Positions 18,681-28,306 of a stretch of DNA of 64,000 bases are shown here, in pieces; within the stretch, counting starts at the first letter, position 1; each line of letters starts with the position of its first letter. The stretch covers positions 62,001 to 126,000 of the forward strand of contig JARGPL010000030.1 in the NCBI GenBank assembly GCA_029210175.1, read 5' to 3'. The DNA is from Minwuia sp. Its GTDB lineage: Bacteria > Pseudomonadota > Alphaproteobacteria > Minwuiales > Minwuiaceae. The position numbers and the translations under genes are program-made. Below the pieces are notes generated by a model. It searched no databases. It was not told where the DNA came from and worked only from the letters and a program-made list of their open reading frames with translations.

Positions 18681-19508
18681 ATGACGGTCAGAACGGAACG
18701 GGACGGCCCTGTCTGGACAGTGATCCATTCACGCCCGGAAGCCCGCAATGCGATGGATCCGCAGAGCGCCGAGGCGCTGAACGCGGCCTTTCTGGCGTTC
18801 GAACGGGATGATACCGCGCGGGTTGCCGTGTTCTTTGGCGAGGGCGGCGCGTTCTGCGCCGGGTGGGACCTGAAACATGCAGCCGCGCTGCAGGGCGCGG
18901 AACCCGAGGGGCAGGCGTTGAGCGACCTCGACTTCCAGGCTGATGGCCCCGCGCCCGGGCCGGGCGACGATATTCCCCGCGGTCCGATGGGACCTAGCCG
19001 TCTCGAACTCGACAAGCCGGTCATTGGTGCCCTTGCCGGGCCGGCGGTGGCTGGCGGCATGGAACTGGCCATGTGGTGCGACTTCCGGGTGATGGAGCGG
19101 AGCGCGTACATGGGCGTCTATTGTCGGCGCTGGGGCATTCCCCTGATCGACGGCGGCACCGTGCGTCTGCCGCGGTTGGTGGGACAGGGCCGGGCGCTGG
19201 AACTGATCATGACCGGGCGTCAGGTCATGGCGGAGGAGTGTTCACGGATCGGTCTGTGCGAGTATGTGGTCGATGACGGAGCCGCACGGGCAAAAGCAGA
19301 AGATCTGGCCCACCAGATCGCGCGCTTTCCGCAAGGGTGCATGCGTGCCGACCGGCGATCAGCCATCGCGCATCAGGGCATGTCGATCAGGGAAGGCCTC
19401 GCCGGGGAGTGGCGCAACAGCATCGGGCAGATGTCTGCAGAGGGACTGGCAGGCGCTGGCCGGTTCAGCTCCGGCAAGGGGCGCGGCGGCGACTTCGACG
19501 ATATTTGA
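18681..19508 (+). CDS. Enoyl-CoA hydratase/isomerase (crotonase family)
   Basis: A 275-residue crotonase-fold protein starting at ATG 18681 behind GAGAGGA. The oxyanion-hole segments are present: GGAFCAGWDLK early on, and AGPAVAGGMELAMWCDFRV. The first glutamate region (PLIDGGTVRLPRLVG) resembles enoyl-CoA hydratases, but the usual second catalytic Glu is not obvious, so a hydratase, isomerase or hydrolase activity cannot be fixed. There is 13 bp between the MBL gene and this one, consistent with an operon acting on CoA esters. Confidence 0.85.
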   Translation: MTVRTERDGPVWTVIHSRPEARNAMDPQSAEALNAAFLAFERDDTARVAVFFGEGGAFCAGWDLKHAAALQGAEPEGQALSDLDFQADGPAPGPGDDIPRGPMGPSRLELDKPVIGALAGPAVAGGMELAMWCDFRVMERSAYMGVYCRRWGIPLIDGGTVRLPRLVGQGRALELIMTGRQVMAEECSRIGLCEYVVDDGAARAKAEDLAHQIARFPQGCMRADRRSAIAHQGMSIREGLAGEWRNSIGQMSAEGLAGAGRFSSGKGRGGDFDDI

Positions 19509-19563
19509 ACCTTACCGGCACAGACCATAGTCTGCGATGGAAGTGACAGCGGGGAGAACAGAG

Positions 19564-21042
19564 ATGACGGAATTTTCAAAGGTGCTTATCGCCAACCGGG
19601 GCGAGATCGCCTGCCGTGTTGCCCGTACCCTGCGGGAGATGGGTATCCCCTCCGTCGGGCTCTACCACGCGGCTGACCGTCTGTCGGCCCATGTGTCAGC
19701 AGTTGATGAAGCCCTGCTGATCGAAGGCGAGACGCCGGTCGCGGCACATCTGGACGCCGAACAGATCATTGCGTGTGCCAGAGAGGCTGGCGCCGACGCC
19801 ATCCACCCCGGCTATGGCTTCCTGTCGGAAAATGCCGCTTTTGCGGAAGCGGTCCAGCAGGCCGGGCTGACGTTCATCGGCCCGGACCCGGCCAGCATTC
19901 GCCTGATGGGTGACAAGATCGAGTCCCGCACCTTTGCAGCGGAGCATGGAGTCCCGGTTGCCCCGTCCGTGCTGCCGACCGGTGATATCGACAGCTTCAT
20001 CGCGGAGGCCGCGTCCATCGGCTTTCCCCTGCTGGTCAAGGCGTCGGCAGGCGGTGGCGGCAAGGGCATGAGCATTGTCCGCGACCCTGTCGATCTGGCC
20101 GATCATGCAAAGCGCGCTGCCAGCGAGGCACTGCGCTATTTTGCCGACGGTCGGGTCTACGCGGAACGCTACGTCGATCAGCCCCGCCATATAGAGGTTC
20201 AGGTGTTCGGAGATGGCCAGGGTGGTGTCATCCACCTGCATGAGCGCGAATGCTCCATCCAGCGCCGGTTCCAGAAGATCGTCGAGGAAGCGCCCGCTGC
20301 CGATCTGGCAGAATCCCTGCGTGCCGAAATCTGTGAAGCCGCCGTGCGCCTGGCGTCTGCCGCGAAATACCTCAATGCCGGCACGGTGGAATTCATTCTG
20401 GCCCCGGACGGGGCGTTCTATTTCCTGGAAATGAACACCCGCCTGCAGGTCGAACACCCGGTGACGGAGATGATCACCGGACTGGATCTGGTGCGCATGC
20501 AACTGGAAATCGCAGCCGGTCGCGGGCTCTCGGTGAAACAGCAGGACGTGCAACTGATCGGCCATGCCATCGAATGCCGGATCTGCGCCGAGGACCCGAC
20601 CAACGATTTCCTGCCCGAAACCGGCAAGGTCCTGAGCCTGAGTGCCCCGCAGGGCGACCAGATCCGGTTCGAGAACGGGCTGACGGTCGGCCAGGCGGTC
20701 ACCAGCGACTTCGACCCGATGCTGGCCAAGCTGGTTGTCCACGGCTCGGACCGGACCGCCGCCGCCGAACAGATGGTCAGGGCGTTGCAGGACACCACGT
20801 TGCTGGGTGTCGGCAGCAACATCGACTATCTGGCATCTGTCGTGGCCCACCCCGCCTTCGTTGCCGGGGACCTGCATACCGGCTTCGTCGATGTCCACGC
20901 GGAAAGCCTGATCCCGGCTGAACTGGATGAAGCCAGCACCAGCGCCGTCCTGCTCGCCGCCCTGATGGGCAACAACGCGTACCACAGACAGATCGTCGAC
21001 TATCCGGAACCCTATGCCTCCATGGGGCACTGGCGGAACTAG
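19564..21042 (+). CDS. Biotin carboxylase subunit (acyl-CoA carboxylase alpha, no BCCP domain)
   Basis: A 492-residue ATP-grasp biotin carboxylase. It begins KVLIANRGEIACRVART, carries the glycine-rich ATP loop KASAGGGGKGM, HERECSIQRRFQKIVEEAP, and EMNTRLQVEHPVTE. It carboxylates biotin for an acyl-CoA carboxylase. The BC part ends near residue 445; the last 45 residues (AELDEASTSAVLLAALMG ...) resemble the linker found in propionyl/methylcrotonyl-CoA alpha subunits, but there is no biotinyl AMKM-type motif. A separate carrier and carboxyltransferase must be supplied elsewhere. It is the last gene of the SDR-MBL-crotonase unit, 55 bp after the crotonase stop. Confidence 0.9.
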   Translation: MTEFSKVLIANRGEIACRVARTLREMGIPSVGLYHAADRLSAHVSAVDEALLIEGETPVAAHLDAEQIIACAREAGADAIHPGYGFLSENAAFAEAVQQAGLTFIGPDPASIRLMGDKIESRTFAAEHGVPVAPSVLPTGDIDSFIAEAASIGFPLLVKASAGGGGKGMSIVRDPVDLADHAKRAASEALRYFADGRVYAERYVDQPRHIEVQVFGDGQGGVIHLHERECSIQRRFQKIVEEAPAADLAESLRAEICEAAVRLASAAKYLNAGTVEFILAPDGAFYFLEMNTRLQVEHPVTEMITGLDLVRMQLEIAAGRGLSVKQQDVQLIGHAIECRICAEDPTNDFLPETGKVLSLSAPQGDQIRFENGLTVGQAVTSDFDPMLAKLVVHGSDRTAAAEQMVRALQDTTLLGVGSNIDYLASVVAHPAFVAGDLHTGFVDVHAESLIPAELDEASTSAVLLAALMGNNAYHRQIVDYPEPYASMGHWRN

Positions 21043-21084
21043 ATCGTTCGATCAAGTCGTAGATTGCATCACCGGCCTTTCGAC

Positions 21085-22113
21085 CTATCCATCATCCTTC
21101 GGGGCCGGAATCGGCGACGCATCAGGGGTGATGTTCATGTTGCCTTCATCATCCCAGTAGTCCTGAAACAGGGTTTCATCGAACTTCTGCCCGGTTCGGA
21201 TACGACGGGTCAGTTCCTGGATCGAATGCAGGCACATTTCCCGCAGGCGCCGATGCAGGGGGTCATTGTCGGACCGGGGATGCCAGACCATCACGACGTC
21301 CGACGGCGGCGCGGCGATGGGCGGTGGATGCAGGTCCAGCCCGAACCGGTTCTTGAAGAAGATGGCGAACGCCAGCGGCACGACGGCGACCATGTCACTG
21401 TTGGCAACGATGTGTGGCACGCTCCAGCCGCGGTTCAGCCGACAGGTCGGCACAGCATATGGACCGTCGGGATTGTAAATGACCGGGGCTTCGACCTGCA
21501 CATGATCACCGTCCAGTTGCACCCGACTGGCCCGGGCAAATGCGTCCCGTGTCAGCGGCCCGAAATCCGCACTCCATCCCCGCCGCGTGATGCAGACCCA
21601 GCGCCCGTCGACCAGATACTGATGCCGCAGGACGTCGTGTTCGAAAGCGCCGACATTGTACGCCAGATCCAGGGCACCACTGAACATTTCCTCCTCCAGG
21701 TTCACTCTGAAAAAGGGAACGATCTCGACTGTCACGCCGGGCATTTCCCGCCACATCTGGTCCAGGACGGGGACGAAGATCGTCGGCTCTCCGAAATTGG
21801 GGACCGAGATCCGGAAATTGCGCTTGCGCTGCTCCGGAATTGCATGGGATCCCGTGTCCAGCCCGGTCTCGAAGGCATGCAGACCTTCCCGGATCGGGTC
21901 GATCAGCTTGTCTGCAGCCACCGTGGGCGCGACCCCGTTGCTGACGCGTTCGAACAGCGGCTGTCCGAAATGCCGGGCCAGACGGGACAACCCTGCACTC
22001 ACGGCAGGCTGGCTCATGCCCAATTGTTCTGCAGCCTGGGTGACATGGCCGGTTTCGTAAACGGTCACGAAGATACGCAGCAGATTGAGGTTCAGCCTGC
22101 CCTGATCAGCCAT
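21085..22113 (-). CDS. LysR-family transcriptional regulator 1
   Basis: A 342-residue LysR regulator: N-terminal helix-turn-helix (NLLRIFVTVYETGHVTQAAEQLGMSQPAVSAGLSRL, written here in family terms as residues 9-43) and a PBP2-like effector domain of the NodD/PcpR-like subgroup. It overlaps the second LysR gene by 8 bp (22106-22113) and lies downstream of it, so both are likely in one transcript. It converges with the biotin carboxylase operon at 42 bp. Possible targets are the four-gene operon or its own neighbours; no effector can be named. The C-terminal tail is about 30 residues longer than usual and rich in D, P and K. Confidence 0.88.
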   Translation of the reverse strand: MADQGRLNLNLLRIFVTVYETGHVTQAAEQLGMSQPAVSAGLSRLARHFGQPLFERVSNGVAPTVAADKLIDPIREGLHAFETGLDTGSHAIPEQRKRNFRISVPNFGEPTIFVPVLDQMWREMPGVTVEIVPFFRVNLEEEMFSGALDLAYNVGAFEHDVLRHQYLVDGRWVCITRRGWSADFGPLTRDAFARASRVQLDGDHVQVEAPVIYNPDGPYAVPTCRLNRGWSVPHIVANSDMVAVVPLAFAIFFKNRFGLDLHPPPIAAPPSDVVMVWHPRSDNDPLHRRLREMCLHSIQELTRRIRTGQKFDETLFQDYWDDEGNMNITPDASPIPAPKDDG

Positions 22114-23062
22114 GCCCTGCCCCCTGCTCTCCTGCCTGTCCTGCGGCCACGGCACGTTCATGAGCGCGGAAGACCCGCGCGCAACTGTTGCGAATCCAGG
22201 TCAGGGCCGGGTCGTCATCGGTGCGCGCGTGCCAGATCAGATAGCCGAAATCCTTCGGCACGTCATAGGGGATGGGGATCTCCTCAAGATCGAAGTTGGC
22301 ATGCACTTCATTGAAGAAGATGCGCGGCAGCACGGCGACGGTTTCGGTTCCGGCAACCAACCCTGACATGGACCAGTATCCGGACGTCTGATAGACGATC
22401 CGCCGCACGCAACCCTGGGACGCCAGAACCCTGTCCAGCATCATGTGTGCCCGTTCCTTCGTCTTCAGCGCGATGAAGGGCAGGCTGGCGAAATTCTCCC
22501 GGGTCACTGCGGCATTGCGTTCCTGCCATCCGCGCTGCGCCACACAGACCAGTTCGGTCTGGAACATGATCTCGCAATGGATGTGGCGCGCTTCCACCGG
22601 TGTGTCGTGCACCGCCATGTCGATGCTGCCGTCGTAAAGCCCGGTCGAGACGTCCTGATCGGACAGGTCACGCAGCAACAGGGACAATTCGGGCGCATCA
22701 TCGCGAATGACCGGCAGAAGATTGCGCAACAACAAGGCCTCGGCACTTTCCACCACCCCCAGGGTGACTGTCCGCGTGATGCTGGCAGGGTCGAATGACG
22801 TCTGGAAGACAACAGCCTGATCAATGCGCGCAAGCCCATCCCGTATCGGCCCCGCGATCTCTTCAGCACGGAGTGTGGGCGCAACGCCCTCCCGCGCGCG
22901 GACAAACAGCGGGTCGTCCGTCGCCTCACGCAAGCGGGCCAGTGCCGCACTGACGGTGGGCTGGCTCATGCCAAGCAGGCGCGCGGCGGCGCTGACACTG
23001 CCGGCACCATATACGGCATCGAAAACGCGCAGCAGGTTCAGGTCGAGGGTCCGGAGGTTCAT
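22106..23062 (-). CDS. LysR-family transcriptional regulator 2
   Basis: A 318-residue LysR regulator with helix-turn-helix (LLRVFDAVYGAGSVSAAARLL, then MSQPTVSAALARLR) and an effector-binding domain. It is similar in wording to LysR 1 across the whole length, including the R-GW segment in the effector domain (QRGWQERN versus TRRGWSADF), which suggests an old tandem duplication. ATG 23062 is preceded by two TTG codons; no strong RBS is visible. Divergent from a fragmentary RTX-like frame with a 40-bp gap. Confidence 0.88.
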   Translation of the reverse strand: MNLRTLDLNLLRVFDAVYGAGSVSAAARLLGMSQPTVSAALARLREATDDPLFVRAREGVAPTLRAEEIAGPIRDGLARIDQAVVFQTSFDPASITRTVTLGVVESAEALLLRNLLPVIRDDAPELSLLLRDLSDQDVSTGLYDGSIDMAVHDTPVEARHIHCEIMFQTELVCVAQRGWQERNAAVTRENFASLPFIALKTKERAHMMLDRVLASQGCVRRIVYQTSGYWSMSGLVAGTETVAVLPRIFFNEVHANFDLEEIPIPYDVPKDFGYLIWHARTDDDPALTWIRNSCARVFRAHERAVAAGQAGEQGAGHG

Positions 23063-23102
23063 CAACAAACCATATGTCGCTTATCAGAAATCCGAATTTC
23101 AC

Positions 23103-23657
23103 ATGTCCCGCCCTTCCGGCAAAGCTCTTACTTGGCCATCAGGGGAATTGCGTGACATGTCCGGTTTCTGCTGGAAACGCTTCAACAGGTTCGTGTCTTG
23201 CGGTCAGCACGACGACGGACTGACCGGCAACACCCATGCGGACGCATTCTTCACGGGCCATGGCGCGATCTTCCGGTTCAAAGCGCTGGACCAGATCGTC
23301 CAGGACCTTGAGGACCTGGACATCGAAATCGTTGGTGGTGGTGGTAATGCGGCCCCCCTGGCAGTCGATGATATCGCCAATACCGCAAGGGATTCGTCAG
23401 TCAGCATCAATTTGCTGGCCAGCGATTCGGCTGCGGACGGCGATACTCTGACTGCCGGTGCAGCCACCGCCACCAACGGCACCAACGACACCATTGTCAT
23501 CGAAGCCGGCAGCGCCAACACCCTGTCCGACGGCATTTCCGTCGCGCCGGACAGCATCGCTTTCCGCAGATTGCACGACAACGATTACCTGCATCAGGTC
23601 GTCGGATCACGGGTTGGAAGCGGACAACTGATGCGACCCGTCGTTGGCCGTTCCTGA
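23103..23657 (+). pseudogene. Fragment of an RTX/VCBS-type (cadherin-like) repeat protein
   Basis: A 184-codon open frame that looks like pieces of a large secreted calcium-binding protein. Residues around 80-115 read GGGGNAAPLAVDDIANT, then VSINLLASDSAADGDTL, matching the N-A-P-x-A-x-D-D ... DxDxDxL pattern of VCBS/cadherin-like repeats. The next part (NDTIVIEAGSANTLSDGIS, then PDSIAFRR) resembles the RTX-associated 'related' domain. One and a half domains, without signal peptide, glycine-rich RTX nonapeptides or partner type I secretion genes, suggest a remnant rather than a functional gene. It could also be a short expressed orphan. Confidence 0.5.
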
Positions 23658-23688
23658 TGTTCCCTGGGTCGGGGCACTGACTGCCCGG

Positions 23689-26600
23689 TCAGCCCCCGCC
23701 TTCGGGGCTGGCCGGGCGGATGCCACGGTCACGGGCGCCATTGATCCAGCGCGAAATCCTCTGCCGCTGCACGCCAATGTCTTCCAGCATGCCGAGCAGG
23801 GCTGGCACGACAAACAGCACGAGCACGGATGCGGTGGCGAGACCGAATACAATGGTGACCGCCATGGGAATGAGGAACTGCGCCTGCAGGCTGGTTTCGA
23901 ACAGCAAAGGCACCAACCCGACGATGGTCGTGATCGACGTCAGCGTGACGGCACGCAGCCGGTCGCAGGAACCATCGACGATCGCCGTCATCACGTCCTG
24001 CCCCTCCTTCACCCGTTCATCGATGGTGGAAACAAGGATGATGGAATTGTTGACCAGGATCCCGGCCAGCCCGATCAGCGCCACCAACGACAGGATGGTG
24101 ATGTCATAGCCAAGGATCAGGTGTCCGGTCACAGCTCCGATCAGGCCAAAGGGGATGATCGACATGACGATGATCGGCCGCGCATAGGACGCGAAGACCC
24201 AGGCCAGAATGATGTAGATGCCTGAAAGGCCGATCATGGCACCGGTCTGCATGTCGCCAAGGGTCTGTGCCTGTTCCTCTGCCTTGCCCGCGAACCGGTA
24301 CGACACGTTGTGGCGCTGCGCGATCGCCTGAATGGTCGATCCTGAAAGCCCGTCGATCACCACACCGGATTTCGTCACGGCCTCGTCAACCTCGGCGAAA
24401 ACGGCAACTTCACGCTGACCGTCCTTGCGGCGGATGCGGGCAAATCCGGCGTCCTCACGGAATGCCACGACTTCTTCAAGTGGCGTCTCCGCGCCCGAGG
24501 CGCTGCGCAGATACAGACCACGGGCGGCAGCTTCGGTCGCCTCCGATTCCGGCAACTGAACGCGGATCGTGACTTCCTCGTCATCGCGCGGGAACCGCTT
24601 GGCGATGGAACCTTCGAACGCATCGCGCACCTGACGCGCAACACTTTCGGTGGTGAAGCCCAGCGCCCGTCCGCGCGGTGTCAGTTCCAGGATCAGTTCC
24701 TGCTTGCCGTACGGCAGGTCATCCTCGATATCCGACAGACCGTTGTAGCGCTGCAGTTCCAGCTTCACATCCTCGGCGGCCAGCTTCAGCGCCTGGATGT
24801 CACTGCCGCGAAAGCGGATATCCAGTTCGCGGCCCGGCGGCCCACCGGCGCGTTCCTGCAGGGTGATCCGGCGCACGCCGGACAACTGGGGTATTTCCTC
24901 CCGCCAGATCTCGATGAATTCATTGGTGCGGACGTTCCTGTAGTCGGATGCAACCAGTTCGACCTGAATGCCGCCCAGGTGGTCGCCGGATACACGTTCG
25001 AACGACCGGCCCTGGCTCTGCCCCAGGCGCTGGAAGCCCATGACGACGATATTGCTGGTTTCACCCGCAACCCGCTGTTCCGCCCGCAGCAACGCCTGTT
25101 CCATGGCCAGCAGCGCATCTTCCATGGCCGATCGCGGTGTCCCGGCGGCCATTTCGACATTCACGTCGATCGTGTCGGATTCGGGGTTGGGGAAGAAGAC
25201 AAAGCCAACGCGACCACTTGCCAGAATGCCGATGCTGATGATCAGCGCGGCCACGATGCCGCCGATGGTGACATACCGATAATCGACCGCACGCACGACC
25301 ATGCGACGGAACCGGCCCTGCCGCAGCTGATCGAAGCGGCCATCGAACCAGACCCGGAACCGGTGATACCTGCCACCGGATGACTTCGGTTCCCCCGCCA
25401 TTGCACCGCGCAGATGACCCGGCAGCACGAAGAAGCACTCGATCAGACTGGCCACCAGCACCGCGACGACCACCAGCGGAATGGCGCCGATGATCTGGCC
25501 GATGACATCGCCGATCGCGAACAGCGGCATGAAGGCCGCAATGGTGGTGAGTGCAGCGGCTGTCACCGGGGCCAGCATTCTCAGGGCACCTGCCTCCGCC
25601 GCGTCAACGGCGCTCATCCCCTTCGCGCGCAGGTGAGCGGCGTGTTCGCCCACGACGATGGCGTCATCGACAATGATGCCGAGCGTCATGATCAGGGCGA
25701 ACAGGCTGACCATGTTGATGCTCTGCCCGGACCAGAGCATGACCGCACCTGTCGCGAAGATGGCGACGGGTATGCCCATGGCCACCCAGAACGCAATGCG
25801 ACCCGACAGGAACACGAACAGCACGATCAGGACCAGCACCAGACCGCTCAGACCGTTGCGCAGCAGCAGGTTGATACGGTCGGAAATCAGGGAAGCCTGC
25901 ACATCATACTGCCGGATCTCGATATTCGGCGGCAGGGTGCTGCGGATCTCGTTCAGGTAGGAGTTGACGATTGCAGCGGCCTCAAGCGCATCCGTGGTCT
26001 GGGATCGCTGGACAATCAGCTCGATCGCCGGGTTCGAGTTGCGGCGACCGACCGGCTGACCATCGTCAAAGCTCTCGCGCACCTCCGAAACATCACGCAG
26101 GAATATCTTCTCGCCATTCGCGGCGGAGGCCACTTCGATGCCGGCAATCTCGTCGGCGCGCTGCAACTCGCCCAGCGACCGCAGCTGTTTCTCCGATGCG
26201 CCGGACAAGTCACCGGACGGCAAGTCGACGGACGTGTCGCTGATGGTGCGCGACAGGTCCGCCAGCGTCAGATTCAGGCGGCGCAGGGTCGATGGGGGCA
26301 CATCGACATGTATTTCCTGGTCCCGCTTGCCGAAGAAGTTCACCAGATCGATTCCCTGATCCAGCAAGCCATCCCGGACCCGCTTGGCCAGCGCCTTCAG
26401 CGCACCTTCCGATATGGGTCCAGAGATCGACACGCGCGAAATCAGGTCATAGCGTACGACGCGCTTGATCCGCGGTTCCTCCGTATCCTCCGGCAGCGTC
26501 GTGATGCCAGCGACAGCGGCATCGATGTCCGACAGGGCCGACTGCATGTCGGTGCCCGTCTTGAACTCGACAACGACAACGCCCACACCTTCCTGGGAGT

Positions 26601-26856
26601 AACTGTTGACCTGCTTCACGCCGTCGCCGAAACGGACTTCCGGCTCTATCGCAGCGACAATTCCGGCGTCGACATCTTCCGCGCTCGCGCCCGGCCAGAC
26701 CACCGTGACGGTAATGAAATCCAGCCCGGTATCGGGGAAGAACTGGGTGTTGAGCTTGCTCACACTGAACAGGCCTGCGATCAGCATCAATGCCATCAGC
26801 AGGTTCGCGGCATTCGGATGCCGGACGAATATCCGGACCAGTTCTGCCGGGTTCAT
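23689..26856 (-). CDS. RND efflux pump inner-membrane permease (HAE1/AcrB type)
   Basis: A 1055-residue proton-driven resistance-nodulation-division permease. It has 12 predicted membrane segments in two halves, with porter loops between TM1-2 and TM7-8. TM4 contains GIIVDDAIVVGE, the Asp-Asp proton-relay pair. The N-terminus (FVRHPNAANLLMALMLIAG) and FFPDTGLDFITVTVVWPGAS are typical. It exports drugs, detergents or lipophilic metabolites from the periplasm with an adaptor and a TolC-like channel. Its ATG overlaps the stop of the adaptor gene by 4 bp (26853-26856). No outer-membrane channel gene is present here, so a TolC elsewhere is presumably used. Confidence 0.95.
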   Translation of the reverse strand: MNPAELVRIFVRHPNAANLLMALMLIAGLFSVSKLNTQFFPDTGLDFITVTVVWPGASAEDVDAGIVAAIEPEVRFGDGVKQVNSYSQEGVGVVVVEFKTGTDMQSALSDIDAAVAGITTLPEDTEEPRIKRVVRYDLISRVSISGPISEGALKALAKRVRDGLLDQGIDLVNFFGKRDQEIHVDVPPSTLRRLNLTLADLSRTISDTSVDLPSGDLSGASEKQLRSLGELQRADEIAGIEVASAANGEKIFLRDVSEVRESFDDGQPVGRRNSNPAIELIVQRSQTTDALEAAAIVNSYLNEIRSTLPPNIEIRQYDVQASLISDRINLLLRNGLSGLVLVLIVLFVFLSGRIAFWVAMGIPVAIFATGAVMLWSGQSINMVSLFALIMTLGIIVDDAIVVGEHAAHLRAKGMSAVDAAEAGALRMLAPVTAAALTTIAAFMPLFAIGDVIGQIIGAIPLVVVAVLVASLIECFFVLPGHLRGAMAGEPKSSGGRYHRFRVWFDGRFDQLRQGRFRRMVVRAVDYRYVTIGGIVAALIISIGILASGRVGFVFFPNPESDTIDVNVEMAAGTPRSAMEDALLAMEQALLRAEQRVAGETSNIVVMGFQRLGQSQGRSFERVSGDHLGGIQVELVASDYRNVRTNEFIEIWREEIPQLSGVRRITLQERAGGPPGRELDIRFRGSDIQALKLAAEDVKLELQRYNGLSDIEDDLPYGKQELILELTPRGRALGFTTESVARQVRDAFEGSIAKRFPRDDEEVTIRVQLPESEATEAAARGLYLRSASGAETPLEEVVAFREDAGFARIRRKDGQREVAVFAEVDEAVTKSGVVIDGLSGSTIQAIAQRHNVSYRFAGKAEEQAQTLGDMQTGAMIGLSGIYIILAWVFASYARPIIVMSIIPFGLIGAVTGHLILGYDITILSLVALIGLAGILVNNSIILVSTIDERVKEGQDVMTAIVDGSCDRLRAVTLTSITTIVGLVPLLFETSLQAQFLIPMAVTIVFGLATASVLVLFVVPALLGMLEDIGVQRQRISRWINGARDRGIRPASPEGGG

Positions 26857-28175
26857 CGGCCTGCAACCTCCTTGGGTGCGGCGGCAGGTTCAGCATTCGC
26901 GGGCAACGGCTCCCGGACCAACACGCCGACACCGATCTCGTTGAAGCGCGTCAGGACCACCCGATCGCCGTCCGCCAGGTCACCGGAAACCACGACATCA
27001 TTTTCTGCCCGTGCCAGCGCCGAGACATCGCGGCGCTGCAACCGGTCATCGGGACCGATCACGAAGACATGGTTCTCGTCATGCAGCGCGATGCCGGGCA
27101 GGCGAACCGTATCGGGGAACCGCCTGTCTGGCAGTTCGATACTGACAAACGCGCCGGGGCGTATCGGCAGATCGAGGCCATCTGCCGCCAGCAGGGCGTA
27201 GAAGGTGACACCGCCCGTCTCCGGCCTGATCTCTGCCGTGATGCGGGCGACGGTCGCGTCGTAGGCGAGCTTGCGGTCGCCCACCGTCCAGACGACCTTT
27301 GCCGGTCGACCCTCCAGCCCGCCATCCGCAAGCAAGCGTCCATACTGCGCATCGGAAAGATGGCCCCGGGCCTCGAGCTGTCCGGCACCGACCAGGCGCG
27401 CGATGCGGTCGTTGACGCTGACCCGCTGGCCCAGCTGCGCATTCACCTCCGACAGGAACCCGTCGAACGGTGCGACCAGCCGGGTCCGGACAAGATCGCG
27501 TTGCGCGCGTTCCAGTTCCACGGCCAGACGATCCAGGGCGGCGCGCTGTTGAATGACACGGGCGTCGTTGCTTTTCAGGGCGGCTTCGCGGCGTGCCAGG
27601 GTCTGTTTCTGTCGGGTCAGTTCGATCTTGGCCTGATCCAGTGACTTGTCGGAGATATTGCCGCGTCCGTGCAGTTCCGTGGTTCGGTCCAGATCACGCT
27701 GCAGCAGCTGCGTCATCTCCCGGTCCTGGGTCAGCGATACCTTTTCGGAATCCCGGTTCGCCTCCGCTTCCACCAGCCGCGCCCGGGTCTCGGCAATGCT
27801 GGCGCGCAGTTCGGAAATCGCCGCTTCATACTCGAAGCGATCGATTTCGATCAGAACCATCCCTTTCGACACGACAGCGCCATTGCGGAAATAGTCGCCA
27901 ACCGCTGCGACCTCTCCCTGCACCAGAGCGCGCATCTCGCTGCTGCGCCCCGCCGCCAGTTCACCAAAGACACGCAAGCGTGGCTGGTGATCCTGGCGCA
28001 CCACGACCTGCGTCTCGACGTTCCACACCCGCTCCACCGGCTCCGTCGGAACCGGTTCGTCCTTCGTCGCCAGAAGCAGGACCGTCGCGACGATGGCCAG
28101 CGCAATCAATCCGACGAAGCCGATCATGTTGACGGTGCGGCGGCGACGCGGCTGTGTCAGGTCACTGGATGCCAT
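26853..28175 (-). CDS. RND efflux periplasmic adaptor (membrane fusion protein)
   Basis: A 440-residue adaptor. After a basic start it has one membrane anchor (about residues 17-37, IGFVGLIALAIVATVLLLA), then a lipoyl half (GEVAAVGDYFRNGAVVSKG), a long coiled-coil hairpin (about 115-215, rich in E, A, R, L), the second lipoyl half (RTRLVAPFDGFLSEVNAQLGQ) and a beta-barrel. It links the permease to an outer-membrane channel. ATG 28175 is preceded by AAGGCAGG. A TTGTAG/TATACC promoter lies about 33-60 bp upstream. It is the first gene of the two-gene pump operon. Confidence 0.92.
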   Translation of the reverse strand: MASSDLTQPRRRRTVNMIGFVGLIALAIVATVLLLATKDEPVPTEPVERVWNVETQVVVRQDHQPRLRVFGELAAGRSSEMRALVQGEVAAVGDYFRNGAVVSKGMVLIEIDRFEYEAAISELRASIAETRARLVEAEANRDSEKVSLTQDREMTQLLQRDLDRTTELHGRGNISDKSLDQAKIELTRQKQTLARREAALKSNDARVIQQRAALDRLAVELERAQRDLVRTRLVAPFDGFLSEVNAQLGQRVSVNDRIARLVGAGQLEARGHLSDAQYGRLLADGGLEGRPAKVVWTVGDRKLAYDATVARITAEIRPETGGVTFYALLAADGLDLPIRPGAFVSIELPDRRFPDTVRLPGIALHDENHVFVIGPDDRLQRRDVSALARAENDVVVSGDLADGDRVVLTRFNEIGVGVLVREPLPANAEPAAAPKEVAGR

Positions 28176-28207
28176 GGGAAGCCTGCCTTGTTGACGTGTG
28201 CGTAAAG

Positions 28208-28236
28208 GGTATAGGTCGCCGGAAGAATGGCTACAA
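28208..28236 (-). promoter_or_regulatory. Probable sigma-70-type promoter of the RND operon
   Basis: On the minus strand TTGTAG (28236-28231) and TATACC (28213-28208) are separated by exactly 17 bp, about 33 bp upstream of the adaptor start codon at 28175. The match is by eye, in a 131-bp non-coding gap to the monooxygenase stop. Confidence 0.45.
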
Positions 28237-28306
28237 CGCCAAGCGTATGCGTGGTTACAACTGGTCACATTGGTCCAAGGATATACAGGCGGAAGCCTGC
28301 TCCGGT

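Noticed and set aside
21042-21053. Small dyad GATCG/CGATC after the biotin carboxylase gene
   Set aside because: Stem too short and without a T-run to call a terminator.
25414-27201. Long open frame antisense to the RND genes
   Set aside because: Low-complexity His/Gln/Asp-rich shadow caused by GC-rich codon use on the opposite strand; the RND permease and adaptor are unmistakable.
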